Numbered from the stretch's first letter, positions 9,462 to 24,494 are shown. The stretch: DNA of 38,710 nucleotides from Oscillospiraceae bacterium (GCA_015065695.1 SVPT01000011.1:1-38710), one strand, 5' to 3'. The notes: generated from the letters alone by a model not told the origin. Numbers and translations are program-made.

Positions 9462-11624
9462 ATGACTGAAACTCTTGCAAAAATCCTTGGGAACAACAAC
9501 GTATGGTATATCCTGCTGTGTGTTGTTATTCTCGCACTCTGCTACATCTTCTTCAACTATGTTCGCATAAAGAAGATGAACGAGGGCACCGAAGAGATGT
9601 CCGAAATGGCCGGCATCATCCGCAGCGGTGCTGCCACCTTCCTCAAGACCGAATTTGGCGCCATCGCTGCTGTTGTCGTCGTGGTTGCTGCCATCTTCGC
9701 TCTTCTTGTTGAAGTAACCAGCGGTATCACCTTTGTCATCGGTGCCTGCATGAGCAGCATCGTGTGCATTCTCGGTATGCGCAGTGCTACCTTTGCAAAC
9801 GTCCGTACTGCCAACAAGGCCCGCGAGTCCCTCTCCATCGGCGAGACCGTAAAGGTTGCCCTCTGCGGCGGCTCCATCAGCGGTCTGGCTGTTCAGGCTT
9901 TCGGTATGCTGGGTATGCTCATCGTTCTTGCCATCTGGGGCGTTGACTTTGATGCCAAGGGCAGCGGTCTGCTGCTGGACATGGAGTGCAATCCCTCTGT
10001 CATGCGCATTACCACCTATTCCCTGGGCTGCTCCGTTGTTGCTATGTTCAACCGCGTTGCAGGCGGTAACTACACCAAGGCAGCTGATATTTCCTCCGAT
10101 ATTCTTGCAAAGCTCCGTCACGATATGCCTGAGGACGACAGCCGTGTTCCCAACGTCATCGCTGACTTCATCGGCGACAACGTAAACGACATCGCCGGCA
10201 ACTGCTCCGACCTTCTGGAGAGCTTTGTTGCTACCATGGCTTCCTCTATCATGATCGCTGTCTTCATCTACAACAGCGCAATGGCTACCGGCAGCTCTGC
10301 TGTTACCGAGGCTACCTTCCGTTCCACCATCGTCTTCCCCATCCTCCTCGCAGGCGGCGGTCTGCTGGGCTGCCTCCTCGGTCTTGGCTTCGCCGCTATC
10401 CGCAAGATGGGTGACAACCCCTCCAAGGAACTCAACCTCGCTACCTGGATCTCTGCAGGCATCACCGTTCTGCTCGGTCTTGGTGCTTCCTACATCGCAT
10501 TCAGAAATGTTCCTCTCTACAACGAGTTCACATTTGGCTGGATAACTCCCTGGATCTCCAGCGTGCTGGGCATCATCAGCGGTATTGCTATCGGCACCAT
10601 CACCGAATACTACACCAGCACTGACTTCAAGCCCACCCGCAAGCTGGCTGAGATGGCCACCGAGGGCGAGGCATTCGTCATCACCAAGGGCGATGCTGTC
10701 GGCTCCCGTTCCTGCCTCTTCCCCATCCTGCTGATCGCTGTTTCCCTGTTCATCTCCGGTAAGATCTGCGGTACATACGGTATTGCAATCTCCGCTCTGG
10801 GTATGCTCGCATTCGTTGGTGCTACCGTTTCCATCGACGCTTTCGGCCCCATCGCCGACAACGCTGGCGGTCTGGCAGAATCCTGCCACCTCGCTCCCGA
10901 GGTCCGCACCATCACCGACAAGCTGGATGCTGTCGGCAACACCACTGCTGCTATCGGCAAGGGCTTTGCTATCGGCTCTGCTGCATTTGCTACCGTTTCC
11001 CTCATCGTCGCTTATGTTGGTAACTACTCCACCATCGGCGAAGAGCCCGTTCTCAACATCGCTTCCTTCGTTGTTGTTGCCGGCGGTCTGGTCGGCGGCG
11101 CTCTGATCGAGTACTTCTCCGCAATGCTCACCGACAACACCATCGATGCTGCCCGCGTTATGGCAGACGAGGGTGACCGTCAGCTCTCCATTCCCGGCGT
11201 TCTGGAAGGCAAGGTCAAGCCCGACTACAACAAGTGCGTCCGCATGGCTGCAAGACAGGCTCTGCGCAAGATGCTCATTCCCTCCATGCTGGCTCTGCTT
11301 ATCCCCGTTATCGGCGGTTTCCTCTTTGGTGTTCAGTTCGTTGGCGGTCTGCTCATCGGTGCTACCATCTGCGCTATTCCCCGCGCTATCTTCATGGGTA
11401 ACTCCGGTGGTTCCTTCGACAACGCTAAGAAGTACATCGAGAGCGGTCTGCTCGAAGGTCACGGCAAGGGCTCTGCTGCCCACAAGGCTGCTGTTACCGG
11501 TGACACCGTTGGCGACACCCGTAAGGACGTTGTCGGCGTTGCAATCGACATCTTCATCAAGATGATGTCCACCGTTGCCAACACCCTGGCCGGCGTATTC
11601 TCCCACTTCACCCTGATTCACTAA
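9462..11624 (+). CDS. hppA: Membrane-bound ion-translocating pyrophosphatase, divergent; predicted K+-dependent
   Basis: GGNYTKAADISSDILAKLRHDMPEDDSRVPNVIADFIGDNVNDIAGNCSDLLESFVAT; IDAFGPIADNAGG; LDAVGNTTAAIGKGFAIGSA; SGGSFDNAKKYIESG...GKGSAAHKAAVTGDTVGDTRKDVVGVAIDIFIKMM. SD CCGGAGGT. Confidence 0.95.
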   Translation: MTETLAKILGNNNVWYILLCVVILALCYIFFNYVRIKKMNEGTEEMSEMAGIIRSGAATFLKTEFGAIAAVVVVVAAIFALLVEVTSGITFVIGACMSSIVCILGMRSATFANVRTANKARESLSIGETVKVALCGGSISGLAVQAFGMLGMLIVLAIWGVDFDAKGSGLLLDMECNPSVMRITTYSLGCSVVAMFNRVAGGNYTKAADISSDILAKLRHDMPEDDSRVPNVIADFIGDNVNDIAGNCSDLLESFVATMASSIMIAVFIYNSAMATGSSAVTEATFRSTIVFPILLAGGGLLGCLLGLGFAAIRKMGDNPSKELNLATWISAGITVLLGLGASYIAFRNVPLYNEFTFGWITPWISSVLGIISGIAIGTITEYYTSTDFKPTRKLAEMATEGEAFVITKGDAVGSRSCLFPILLIAVSLFISGKICGTYGIAISALGMLAFVGATVSIDAFGPIADNAGGLAESCHLAPEVRTITDKLDAVGNTTAAIGKGFAIGSAAFATVSLIVAYVGNYSTIGEEPVLNIASFVVVAGGLVGGALIEYFSAMLTDNTIDAARVMADEGDRQLSIPGVLEGKVKPDYNKCVRMAARQALRKMLIPSMLALLIPVIGGFLFGVQFVGGLLIGATICAIPRAIFMGNSGGSFDNAKKYIESGLLEGHGKGSAAHKAAVTGDTVGDTRKDVVGVAIDIFIKMMSTVANTLAGVFSHFTLIH

Positions 11625-11636
11625 TCATAGTGAGCC

Positions 11637-11658
11637 TGTCAGACCTGATGGTCTGACA
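11637..11658 (+). terminator. Hairpin immediately after hppA
   Basis: TGTCAGACC-TGAT-GGTCTGACA perfect 9-bp stem, no U tract. Confidence 0.4.
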
Positions 11659-11676
11659 ATACAGCAAACAACAGAA

Positions 11677-11715
11677 AAGCTCCCATACCCGCGTTGGTAT
11701 GGGAGCTTCTTTTTT
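11677..11715. terminator. Intrinsic terminator (convergent genes)
   Basis: AAGCTCCCATACC-CGCGTT-GGTATGGGAGCTT followed by CTTTTTT. Confidence 0.85.
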
Positions 11716-11721
11716 CTTGCA

Positions 11722-12252
11722 TCAGTTGTGCGCCCTTAATTCGTACATATACTCCTCGGAGTCCGGTGCCTTTCCGTTGGGGTACACCCTCTCGCTGACC
11801 GACACCAGTGTCATTCCCAGCTTTTCCATCACTCTGCGGGAGGCGGCGTTTTTTACGTCGCAATGGGCAATAAGGCGGGGTATGCGCAGTTGCTTAATGG
11901 CATAATCCGCCAGACCTTGTGCGGCTTCGGCGGCATAGCCATGTCCCCAATACTGTTTGTTGATAATCCAGCCCAGTTCGCCATCGCTTCTGTCCTCACT
12001 GATATATAAGGAAACGCCGCCTATATGTATGCCATCAAGACACACTGCGTATTCGAGGAAATCAGGTGTTTCTTTCTGCCACTCCGCTTCCGCGCCGAGG
12101 ATAAACTGTCTTGTTTCTTCTATGGAATGTTTGGGCAGAAACATCATGTATTGGGTTATTTCCTTATCGGCGGCATAGGCGTGGGTGCTTTGCAGGTCGG
12201 CTGATGTCAGCTGGCGCAGGGTAAGCCGCCGGGTGGTGATTTGCCTGTACAT
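11722..12252 (-). CDS. GNAT family N-acetyltransferase (RimJ/RimL type)
   Basis: MYRQITTRRLTLRQLTSADLQSTHAYAADKEITQYMMF...GELGWIINKQYWGHGYAAEAAQGLADYAIKQLRIPRLIAHCDVKNAASRRVMEKLGM. Start set at 12252 (SD AAAGGACG) rather than 12429, which overlaps the next gene. Confidence 0.9.
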   Translation of the reverse strand: MYRQITTRRLTLRQLTSADLQSTHAYAADKEITQYMMFLPKHSIEETRQFILGAEAEWQKETPDFLEYAVCLDGIHIGGVSLYISEDRSDGELGWIINKQYWGHGYAAEAAQGLADYAIKQLRIPRLIAHCDVKNAASRRVMEKLGMTLVSVSERVYPNGKAPDSEEYMYELRAHN

Positions 12253-12280
12253 ATTTACGTCCTTTCTTTGCGCGGATATT

Positions 12281-13021
12281 CTACTGTCTGAGCATACGCT
12301 CATGCTTTTTTCTTTCCGGGTCAAAGCTTTCCAGCAGTTTATAAAATTCCGCCGAATGATCATGATGGATATAGTGACACAGCTCATGCAGCACCACATA
12401 ACGGATAACCTCTTCCGTATGCTCCACAAGGCGGGTATTGAAGGTCAGCGCGTTGGTGCGCCCGCTGTTGCTGCCCCATCGGGAGGTCATCACGCGGAAG
12501 CGCACCCGCGTTGGGCGGGGCGCACCCATGGCGGTAAAGCGGGGGTATTCCTCTTCCAGAATGGACATGACCGTCTGTCGGCACTGCTCTGCCAGCCACT
12601 TTTCCACAGCCTTTTCTACTGCGGCGGCATCGGTTACATCGGGCACAGCACACAACACCTCGCCATCGGTGCGGGTGACAAAGGCGCGGCTGCCCTGCAC
12701 GATGTGCAGAGTTACCTCGCTGCCCAGCAGTCTGAGCGTCATTCCGTCGGTGTATTCCCTGACGGAGGGAAGTGGCTGTTTTTCCTTCATGCGTGCTTCG
12801 GCATCTATGACAAAGCGCGCCTCCCTGCGCAGAAATTCCTCTATGTCCTTAAGCGGACGTCTGTTGTGGGCGGAAACGAATACTTCGCCGCCCGGCTTGA
12901 CCGTTATTCGGATTCGCATGGGATTGATTGCGTCCGAGCGGCGCAGGGTGTACTCTATACTTTTGCCCAGCAGGGTTATCGTTCTTTTTTCCGATGTTCG
13001 TTTTCTTTTCGCTTCTTTCAT
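12281..13021 (-). CDS. YgjP/DUF45-like zinc metallopeptidase
   Basis: VRFRVMTSRWGSNSGRTNALTFNTRLVEHTEEVIRYVVLHELCHYIHHDHSAEFYKLLESFDPE: HExxH-type site (HELCH) and characteristic WGS motif. Confidence 0.88.
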   Translation of the reverse strand: MKEAKRKRTSEKRTITLLGKSIEYTLRRSDAINPMRIRITVKPGGEVFVSAHNRRPLKDIEEFLRREARFVIDAEARMKEKQPLPSVREYTDGMTLRLLGSEVTLHIVQGSRAFVTRTDGEVLCAVPDVTDAAAVEKAVEKWLAEQCRQTVMSILEEEYPRFTAMGAPRPTRVRFRVMTSRWGSNSGRTNALTFNTRLVEHTEEVIRYVVLHELCHYIHHDHSAEFYKLLESFDPERKKHERMLRQ

Positions 13022-13070
13022 TGATTACCCTCCACAAATATGCCCGTAGATCTTTCCTATAACATATCAC

Positions 13071-13107
13071 ACAGCGGTGTCAAACGCAAGACTTGACAGC
13101 GCTGTCA
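13071..13107. promoter_or_regulatory. Nested inverted repeat / palindrome in the ygjP-like/rpoB divergent region
   Basis: ACAGCGGTGTCAA-ACGCAAGAC-TTGACAGCGCTGT (12/13 inverted match) plus a perfect palindrome TGACAGCGCTGTCA at 13094-13107. Confidence 0.4.
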
Positions 13108-13232
13108 TGTTCATAATTTGCAGAGCTGTGCAGAGGGCTGCGGACACACTTTGTTCACACTTTGCGGTGTTGTGTATTTTTTTGCCATTGATGGAAGATA
13201 TTCCTAAAAAATATAATTTTTCTTGCAAACGC

Positions 13233-13261
13233 TTGACATTCCGGAATTTGTGTTGTATATT
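13233..13261 (+). promoter_or_regulatory. Predicted rpoBC promoter
   Basis: TTGACA (13233-13238) - 17 nt - TATATT (13256-13261). Confidence 0.75.
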
Positions 13262-13309
13262 ATATAGTTGCCTAATGATGGGGTCATGCACCTTTCAGAA
13301 AGGCGAAAA

Positions 13310-13369
13310 ATGCTTGAAAACTGTCTTGTTTTCGATGAAACGCGGTGCCTGATTGAACATGGTGCATAA
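13310..13369 (+). CDS. Putative 19-aa leader peptide in the rpoB 5' UTR
   Basis: ATG CTT GAA AAC TGT CTT GTT TTC GAT GAA ACG CGG TGC CTG ATT GAA CAT GGT GCA TAA (MLENCLVFDETRCLIEHGA*), with AAAGG 6 nt upstream of the ATG; the stop is inside a hairpin arm. Confidence 0.35.
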   Translation: MLENCLVFDETRCLIEHGA

Positions 13370-13390
13370 TTAATTTCCACTTATGCACCA
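13360..13390 (+). promoter_or_regulatory. Hairpin in the rpoB leader
   Basis: TGGTGCATAA-TTAATTTCCAC-TTATGCACCA: perfect 10-bp stem; another ATGCACC at 13286-13292 could compete for GGTGCAT. Confidence 0.5.
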
Positions 13391-13458
13391 ATATTTCTCT
13401 TGGGCAATGTAGACAAAGTTTTTGACGCATCAAAGATGAACGGAGTGAAGCTAGAGCT

Positions 13459-16400
13459 ATGGTACAAATAAAAAAGGTTCAGCTTGGAAGAAACACCCGA
13501 ATGAGTTTCTCGAAAATCGATGAGGTTTTGCCGATGCCCAACCTTATCGAAATCCAGAAGAACTCTTATCAGTGGTTTCTGGAGCGTGGTCTGCGTTATG
13601 TATTCGATGACGTATCGGGTATCACCGACCACACCGGAAATCTGACACTGGATTTCATTGACTACCGTATCGATGACACCCCGAAGTACACTGTTGAGGA
13701 GTGCAAGCTGCGCGATGCCACCTATTCCGCATCGCTGCGCGTTACCGCACGCCTGTATAACCGTGACACCGGCGAGATAAAGGAGCAGGAGGTCTACATG
13801 GGCGAATTCCCGCTCATGACCGACAGCGGCACCTTTGTCATCAACGGCGCTGAGCGCGTCATCGTATCTCAGCTTGTCCGTTCCCCCGGTGCATATTATA
13901 AGATGGCTTACGACAAGTCCGGTAAGCCTCTCTTTTCCGCTACCGTTATACCTAACCGCGGCGCATGGCTGGAGTACGAGACCGACGTCAACGACGTGTT
14001 CTATGTCCGCATAGACAAGAACCGCAAGCTGCCGGTCACCACCCTTGTCCGCGCTCTGGGTCTTTCCTCTGACGAGGAGCTTATCGAGTTCTTCGGCGAG
14101 ACCGATATGCTCACCGCCACCATACACAAGGACGCCTCCAAGAATTCCGAAGAGGCTATCCTTGAGGTATACAAGAAGCTCCGTCCCGGCGAGCAGCTTT
14201 CCCTTGAGGGCGCAAAGTCCTATCTTTACAGCCTCTTCTTTGACCCCCGCCGCTACGACCTCTCCCGCGTAGGTCGCTACAAGTACAACAAGAAGCTTGC
14301 CATCAGCCGCCGTCTTATCGGTCAGAAGCTTTCCCGCCCCATCGCTGACCCCTTTACCGGCGAGATCATCGGCGAGCCCGATGAGGTTATCACCCGCGAG
14401 AAGGCCGAGAGTTTCGAGGCCTGCGGCGTTTCCTCCGCATACATCATGCTTGAGAACGGCACCGAGCTGCACGTTGTTTCCAACGCTATGGTTGATGCCT
14501 CCGGCTATCTGCCCACAGAGGCTCTTGAGGCCGCCGGCATTGACGAATATGTGCGTGTTTCCGTACTCATGGAGATCCTGGAGCAGGGTCTTGAGGGTGA
14601 CGAGCTTGTCGCACAGCTTCGCAACCGCCGCGGTGAGCTGGTCCCCAACAACATCATCAACGATGACATCTTTGCTTCCATCAACTATCTCATGTGCCTG
14701 CCCTTCGGCGTAGGCTCCACCGACGATATTGACCATCTGGGCAACCGCCGTATCCGTTCGGTCGGTGAGCTGCTCCAGAACCAGTTCCGTCTGGGCTTCT
14801 CCAGACTGGAGCGTGGTGTCCGCGAGAAGATGAGCCTGAGCGATGCTGAGCTTATCACCCCGCAGACCCTCATCAACAGCCGTCCTGTGGCTGCCGCTAT
14901 CCGTGAGTTCTTCGGCTCTTCTCCCCTCTCCCAGTTCATGGATCAGACCAACCCGCTGGCTGAGCTGACCCACAAGCGCCGTCTTTCCGCTCTCGGCCCC
15001 GGCGGTCTCTCCCGTGACCGCGCCTCCTTTGAAGTGCGTGACGTTCACTACAGCCACTACGGTCGTATGTGTCCTATCGAGACTCCTGAAGGACCCAACA
15101 TCGGTCTTATCTCCTACCTTGCAACCTTCGCCCGCGTAAACGATTACGGCTTCATCGAAACCCCCTTCCGCCGCGTTGTCGATGGCGTAGTTACCGACGA
15201 GGTACGCTACATGACCGCTGACGTCGAGGACGAGTTCATTGTTGCGCAGGCCAACGAGCCTCTGGACGAAACCGGACACTTCACCCGTCCCCGTGTCAAC
15301 GCCCGTTTCCGTGACGAGTTCCTTGAAATCGAGCCGGAGCGCATTGACTACATGGACGTTTCCCCGAAGATGGTTGTTTCCGTTGCAACCGCCTGCATTC
15401 CCTTCCTTGAAAACGACGACGCCAACCGCGCACTGATGGGCTCCAACATGCAGAAGCAGGCTGTGCCTCTGCTCAAGACCGAGTCTCCCATCGTCGGTAC
15501 CGGCATCGAATATAAGTCCGGCGTAGACTCCGGCGTCTGCCAGCTTGCAAAGCGCGCCGGTATCGTTGACTACGTCAGTGCCGACCGCGTCACCGTCATC
15601 ACCGACAGCGGCGAGGTGGACGAGTACCGCATCATCAAGTTTATCCGTTCCAACTCCGGTACCTGCTTCAACCAGACCCCTGTTGTCTACAAGGGCGAAC
15701 GCGTTGAGGTCGGCGATGTTATCGCTGACGGTCCCGCAACCAACAACGGCGAAATCGCACTGGGCAAGAACGTCCTTATCGGCTTCATGACCTGGGAAGG
15801 CTACAACTACGAGGACGCCGTTCTGCTCAACGAGAAGATTGTCCGCGACGACGTATTTACCTCTATCCATATCGAGGAATACACCATTGATGCCCGCGAC
15901 ACCAAGCTGGGACCGGAAGAGATCACCCGCGACATTCCCAACGTGGGAGATGATTCCCTGAAGGATCTTGATCTTTCCGGTATTGTTACCATCGGTGCCG
16001 AGGTTCATTCCGGCGACATTCTCGTCGGTAAGGTTACCCCCAAGGGCGAGACCGAGCTGACCGCTGAGGAGCGCCTGCTGCGCGCCATCTTCGGTGAGAA
16101 GGCACGCGAGGTTCGTGACACCTCCCTGAAGGTTCCCCACGGCGAAAGCGGCATCATTGTTGACGTTCAGGTGTTCACCCGCCAGAACGGCGATGAGCTG
16201 CCTCCCGGAGTCAACAAGCGCGTATGCGTTTACATTGCGCAGAAGCGCAAGATCAGCGTAGGCGACAAGATGGCAGGTCGTCACGGCAACAAGGGTGTTG
16301 TTTCCCGCATTCTCCCCGTTGAGGATATGCCCTTCCTGCCCGACGGCACTCCCCTTGACATCGTCCTCAACCCCCTCGGCGTTCCTTCCCGAATGAACAT

Positions 16401-17241
16401 CGGTCAGGTTCTCGAGGTACATCTCGGTCGTGCGGCCAAGGCTCTTGGCTACAAGGTCATGACCCCTGTATTCGACGGCGCACACGAAGAGGACATCATC
16501 GAGATGTTCCAGCAGGCAGGTCTCCGCACCGACGGCAAGACCGAGCTTTACGACGGACGTACCGGTGAAATGTTCGACAACCCCGTCACCGTCGGCTATA
16601 TGTACTTCCTTAAGCTGCACCACCTTGTCGATGACAAGATTCACGCACGTTCCACCGGCCCCTACTCCCTCGTCACTCAGCAGCCTCTGGGCGGTAAGGC
16701 TCAGTTCGGCGGTCAGCGTTTCGGTGAGATGGAAGTCTGGGCTCTGGAGGCTTACGGCGCAGCATATACCCTGCAGGAAATCCTGACCGTCAAGTCGGAC
16801 GACATCGTCGGTCGTGTAAAGACCTACGAGGCAATTATCCGCGGTCAGAATGTTCCTACCCCCGGAATCCCCGAATCCTTCAAGGTGCTTATCAAGGAGC
16901 TTCAGGCTCTCGGTCTGGACATTCAGGTGCTTGACCGTGACCAGAATGTCATTGACCTGCGCCAGACCTTTGAAGATGACGATGATATGGGTCTTGCACC
17001 CACTCCCGTCCTTGATGATGAGGCAATGAGCGACGTGCTGGTCAGCGACGAGCTGGATGCAGCAGGCTTCGGCGAGGATCCTGACAGCATTGAAGCTGCT
17101 GAGGGCGAGGACTCCCTCCTCGGTTTCTTCGGCGACGATGCAGATGACCTTATTGACCTCGATGATCCGGACGATGCTCCGTTAGATGCGGATGAGCTGT
17201 TCGACGATGTCTTTGCAGACATGGACGGCAACGATGACTAA
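13459..17241 (+). CDS. rpoB: DNA-directed RNA polymerase subunit beta
   Basis: [83 protein letters not shown]; 1260 aa. Confidence 0.99.
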   Translation: MVQIKKVQLGRNTRMSFSKIDEVLPMPNLIEIQKNSYQWFLERGLRYVFDDVSGITDHTGNLTLDFIDYRIDDTPKYTVEECKLRDATYSASLRVTARLYNRDTGEIKEQEVYMGEFPLMTDSGTFVINGAERVIVSQLVRSPGAYYKMAYDKSGKPLFSATVIPNRGAWLEYETDVNDVFYVRIDKNRKLPVTTLVRALGLSSDEELIEFFGETDMLTATIHKDASKNSEEAILEVYKKLRPGEQLSLEGAKSYLYSLFFDPRRYDLSRVGRYKYNKKLAISRRLIGQKLSRPIADPFTGEIIGEPDEVITREKAESFEACGVSSAYIMLENGTELHVVSNAMVDASGYLPTEALEAAGIDEYVRVSVLMEILEQGLEGDELVAQLRNRRGELVPNNIINDDIFASINYLMCLPFGVGSTDDIDHLGNRRIRSVGELLQNQFRLGFSRLERGVREKMSLSDAELITPQTLINSRPVAAAIREFFGSSPLSQFMDQTNPLAELTHKRRLSALGPGGLSRDRASFEVRDVHYSHYGRMCPIETPEGPNIGLISYLATFARVNDYGFIETPFRRVVDGVVTDEVRYMTADVEDEFIVAQANEPLDETGHFTRPRVNARFRDEFLEIEPERIDYMDVSPKMVVSVATACIPFLENDDANRALMGSNMQKQAVPLLKTESPIVGTGIEYKSGVDSGVCQLAKRAGIVDYVSADRVTVITDSGEVDEYRIIKFIRSNSGTCFNQTPVVYKGERVEVGDVIADGPATNNGEIALGKNVLIGFMTWEGYNYEDAVLLNEKIVRDDVFTSIHIEEYTIDARDTKLGPEEITRDIPNVGDDSLKDLDLSGIVTIGAEVHSGDILVGKVTPKGETELTAEERLLRAIFGEKAREVRDTSLKVPHGESGIIVDVQVFTRQNGDELPPGVNKRVCVYIAQKRKISVGDKMAGRHGNKGVVSRILPVEDMPFLPDGTPLDIVLNPLGVPSRMNIGQVLEVHLGRAAKALGYKVMTPVFDGAHEEDIIEMFQQAGLRTDGKTELYDGRTGEMFDNPVTVGYMYFLKLHHLVDDKIHARSTGPYSLVTQQPLGGKAQFGGQRFGEMEVWALEAYGAAYTLQEILTVKSDDIVGRVKTYEAIIRGQNVPTPGIPESFKVLIKELQALGLDIQVLDRDQNVIDLRQTFEDDDDMGLAPTPVLDDEAMSDVLVSDELDAAGFGEDPDSIEAAEGEDSLLGFFGDDADDLIDLDDPDDAPLDADELFDDVFADMDGNDD

Positions 17242-17264
17242 AATTTTTCAAGGGGGCAGAATAG

Positions 17265-20819
<3,555 letters not shown>

Positions 20820-20844
20820 CCGCCACTGTGGCTTTTGACTGAAA

Positions 20845-20893
20845 CAACAAACTGCCCCGAAATCCGGCACTGCCGTTTTTCGGGGCTTTGTTG
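20845..20893 (+). terminator. Terminator-like hairpin after rpoC
   Basis: CAACAAA-CT-GCCCCGAAA ... TTTCGGGGC-TTTGTTG stem. Confidence 0.7.
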
Positions 20894-21009
20894 AGGAAAA
20901 CTGTGCATACAGCCCGCCAGCATTTTTTTCCTGTTATTCATTAGTAAAATATCACAGTTTATTGTGGCTGGCAGCACCTTAATATTTTCGCACGAATACG
21001 GATATTTTA

Positions 21010-21056
21010 TTGACAACAGGCTCACAGAATGGTAAAATTACATTCTGTGAGCCTGT
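21010..21056 (+). promoter_or_regulatory. Predicted rpsL promoter embedded in a 16-bp perfect inverted repeat
   Basis: TTGACA (21010-21015) - 17 nt - TAAAAT (21033-21038); inverted repeat ACAGGCTCACAGAATG (21016-21031) / CATTCTGTGAGCCTGT (21041-21056), with the -10 in the 9-nt loop. Confidence 0.65.
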
Positions 21057-21101
21057 ACTGCGCTCACGGAAAATTTATCATTCGGAGGTGAATCCACAAA
21101 A

Positions 21102-21524
21102 ATGCCGACTTTTAATCAGCTGGTCAGAAAAGGTCGTCAGGACGTAGAGAAGAAGGCGAAGGCTCCCGCTCTGCTGCATGGTCTTAACACCAAGAAGAGA
21201 GTGCTTACCGACAGAAACTCTCCCCAGAAGCGCGGTGTCTGCACTTCCGTCAGAACTGCTACCCCCAAGAAGCCGAACTCTGCTCTTCGTAAAATCGCAA
21301 GAGTACGTCTTTCCAACGGTATCGAAGTTACTTCCTACATTCCCGGCATCGGTCACAACCTGCAGGAGCACTCTGTTGTGCTTATCCGCGGTGGTCGTGT
21401 CCGTGACCTCCCTGGTGTTCGTTACCACATCATCCGCGGTACTCTGGATACTCAGGGCGTTGCCAAGAGAATGCAGGCTCGTTCCAAGTACGGTGCCAAG
21501 CGTCCCAAGGCAGGCAAGAAGTAA
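21102..21524 (+). CDS. rpsL: 30S ribosomal protein S12
   Basis: [24 protein letters not shown]...[75 protein letters not shown]. Confidence 0.99.
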   Translation: MPTFNQLVRKGRQDVEKKAKAPALLHGLNTKKRVLTDRNSPQKRGVCTSVRTATPKKPNSALRKIARVRLSNGIEVTSYIPGIGHNLQEHSVVLIRGGRVRDLPGVRYHIIRGTLDTQGVAKRMQARSKYGAKRPKAGKK

Positions 21525-21541
21525 TTCTGCCATTTCCCCAC

Positions 21542-21645
21542 GCACACAGAGAGGTGTGCACATATTGCCGTAGTCAGACGGCATAATATACTTGACCTTA
21601 TCCACGCAGCCAGACGGCGGCGTTATATATAGATTTATATATAAC
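21542..21645 (+). promoter_or_regulatory. Cluster of three short hairpins in the rpsL-rpsG spacer
   Basis: GCACAC-AGAGAG-GTGTGC (21542-21559), TGCCGT-AGTCAG-ACGGCA (21566-21583), GTTATATATA-GATT-TATATATAAC (21622-21645). Confidence 0.45.
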
Positions 21646-21723
21646 CCCTCTTGTCGGCGCAAACGGAAGGAAAAGTCCATTTCGAGTACCTTTGATATCA
21701 TCTCTATGAAGGAGGGAAGAGAA

Positions 21724-22194
21724 GTGCCAAGAAGGGGTTCAATAGCAAAGCGCGACGTTTTGCCCGATCCTATCTACAATTCCAAGCTGGTCACCCGTCT
21801 CATCAATAATATCATGTATGATGGCAAAAAGGGTGTGGCACAGAAGATCGTTTACGATGCTTTCGAGATAATCTCCGCTAAGACTGGTAAGAATCCTCTT
21901 GAGGTCTTTGAGGCAGCTCTGGAAAACATCATGCCTGTTCTCGAGGTTAAGGCACGCCGTGTTGGTGGTGCTACCTATCAGGTTCCTATCGAAGTTCGCC
22001 CCGAGCGTAAGCAGACCCTTGGTCTGCGCTGGCTCACCCGCTATGCCCGCCTCCGCGGCGAGCGCACCATGAAGGAGCGCCTTGCAGGCGAAATCATGGA
22101 CGCTGTCAACGGAACCGGTCAGGCAGCCAAGAAGCGCGAAGACACTCACAAGATGGCCGAATCCAACAAGGCATTCGCCCATTTCAGATGGTAA
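21724..22194 (+). CDS. rpsG: 30S ribosomal protein S7
   Basis: GTG start at 21724 after [53 protein letters not shown]...; 156 aa. The 21592 start in the track is unlikely. Confidence 0.98.
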   Translation: MPRRGSIAKRDVLPDPIYNSKLVTRLINNIMYDGKKGVAQKIVYDAFEIISAKTGKNPLEVFEAALENIMPVLEVKARRVGGATYQVPIEVRPERKQTLGLRWLTRYARLRGERTMKERLAGEIMDAVNGTGQAAKKREDTHKMAESNKAFAHFRW

Positions 22195-22284
22195 CTGTTC
22201 GGGCGCAGATACGTATTACATTATAATTCTGAATTATTTTTGTATGCGTTGTCCCGCAGCCCGGGATTGATTGAGGAGGAATAT

Positions 22285-24369
<2,085 letters not shown>

Positions 24370-24396
24370 CCGCTTCTGCATAAATTAGGTAATATT

Positions 24397-24435
24397 CTGT
24401 GCTTTCATAGCACTTTCCGCTAGATGAAAGCACAG
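24397..24435 (+). terminator. Hairpin between fusA and tuf
   Basis: CTGTGCTTTCAT-15 nt-ATGAAAGCACAG perfect 12-bp stem, no strong U tract (terminator or processing site). Confidence 0.45.
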
Positions 24436-24465
24436 TATTTCGCCTAAATATATTTGATTTACCAC

Positions 24466-24494
24466 TTGATATTTCTTTTGATTTTTGTTATTAT
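24466..24494 (+). promoter_or_regulatory. Predicted tuf promoter
   Basis: TTGATA - 17 nt - TATTAT. Confidence 0.5.

Noticed and set aside
9336-11621. 761-aa antisense ORF opposite the pyrophosphatase gene
   Set aside because: Asp/Gly/Ala/Ser-rich antisense shadow of a codon-biased gene, no SD or motifs; the same reasoning applies to the antisense ORFs opposite fusA, tuf and the TraB gene.
13077-13352. 91-aa ORF upstream of rpoB
   Set aside because: Starts upstream of the predicted promoter and lacks an SD; it conflicts with the leader ORF and has no family features.
14685-15060. Rifampicin-resistance substitutions in RpoB
   Set aside because: The cluster [24 protein letters not shown] keeps the usual Asp, His and Ser hotspots; Thr and Ala differences from E. 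coli are normal for Gram-positives.
13381-16644. 1087-aa antisense ORF opposite rpoB
   Set aside because: Long antisense frame in a highly expressed gene with strong codon bias (few TTA/CTA/TCA codons on the sense strand); rpoB is unambiguous and the antisense translation has no recognisable domain.
22223-22237. ATAATTC-T-GAATTAT palindrome before fusA
   Set aside because: Short AT-rich stem; plausible by chance in an AT-rich spacer and not clearly placed relative to a promoter.
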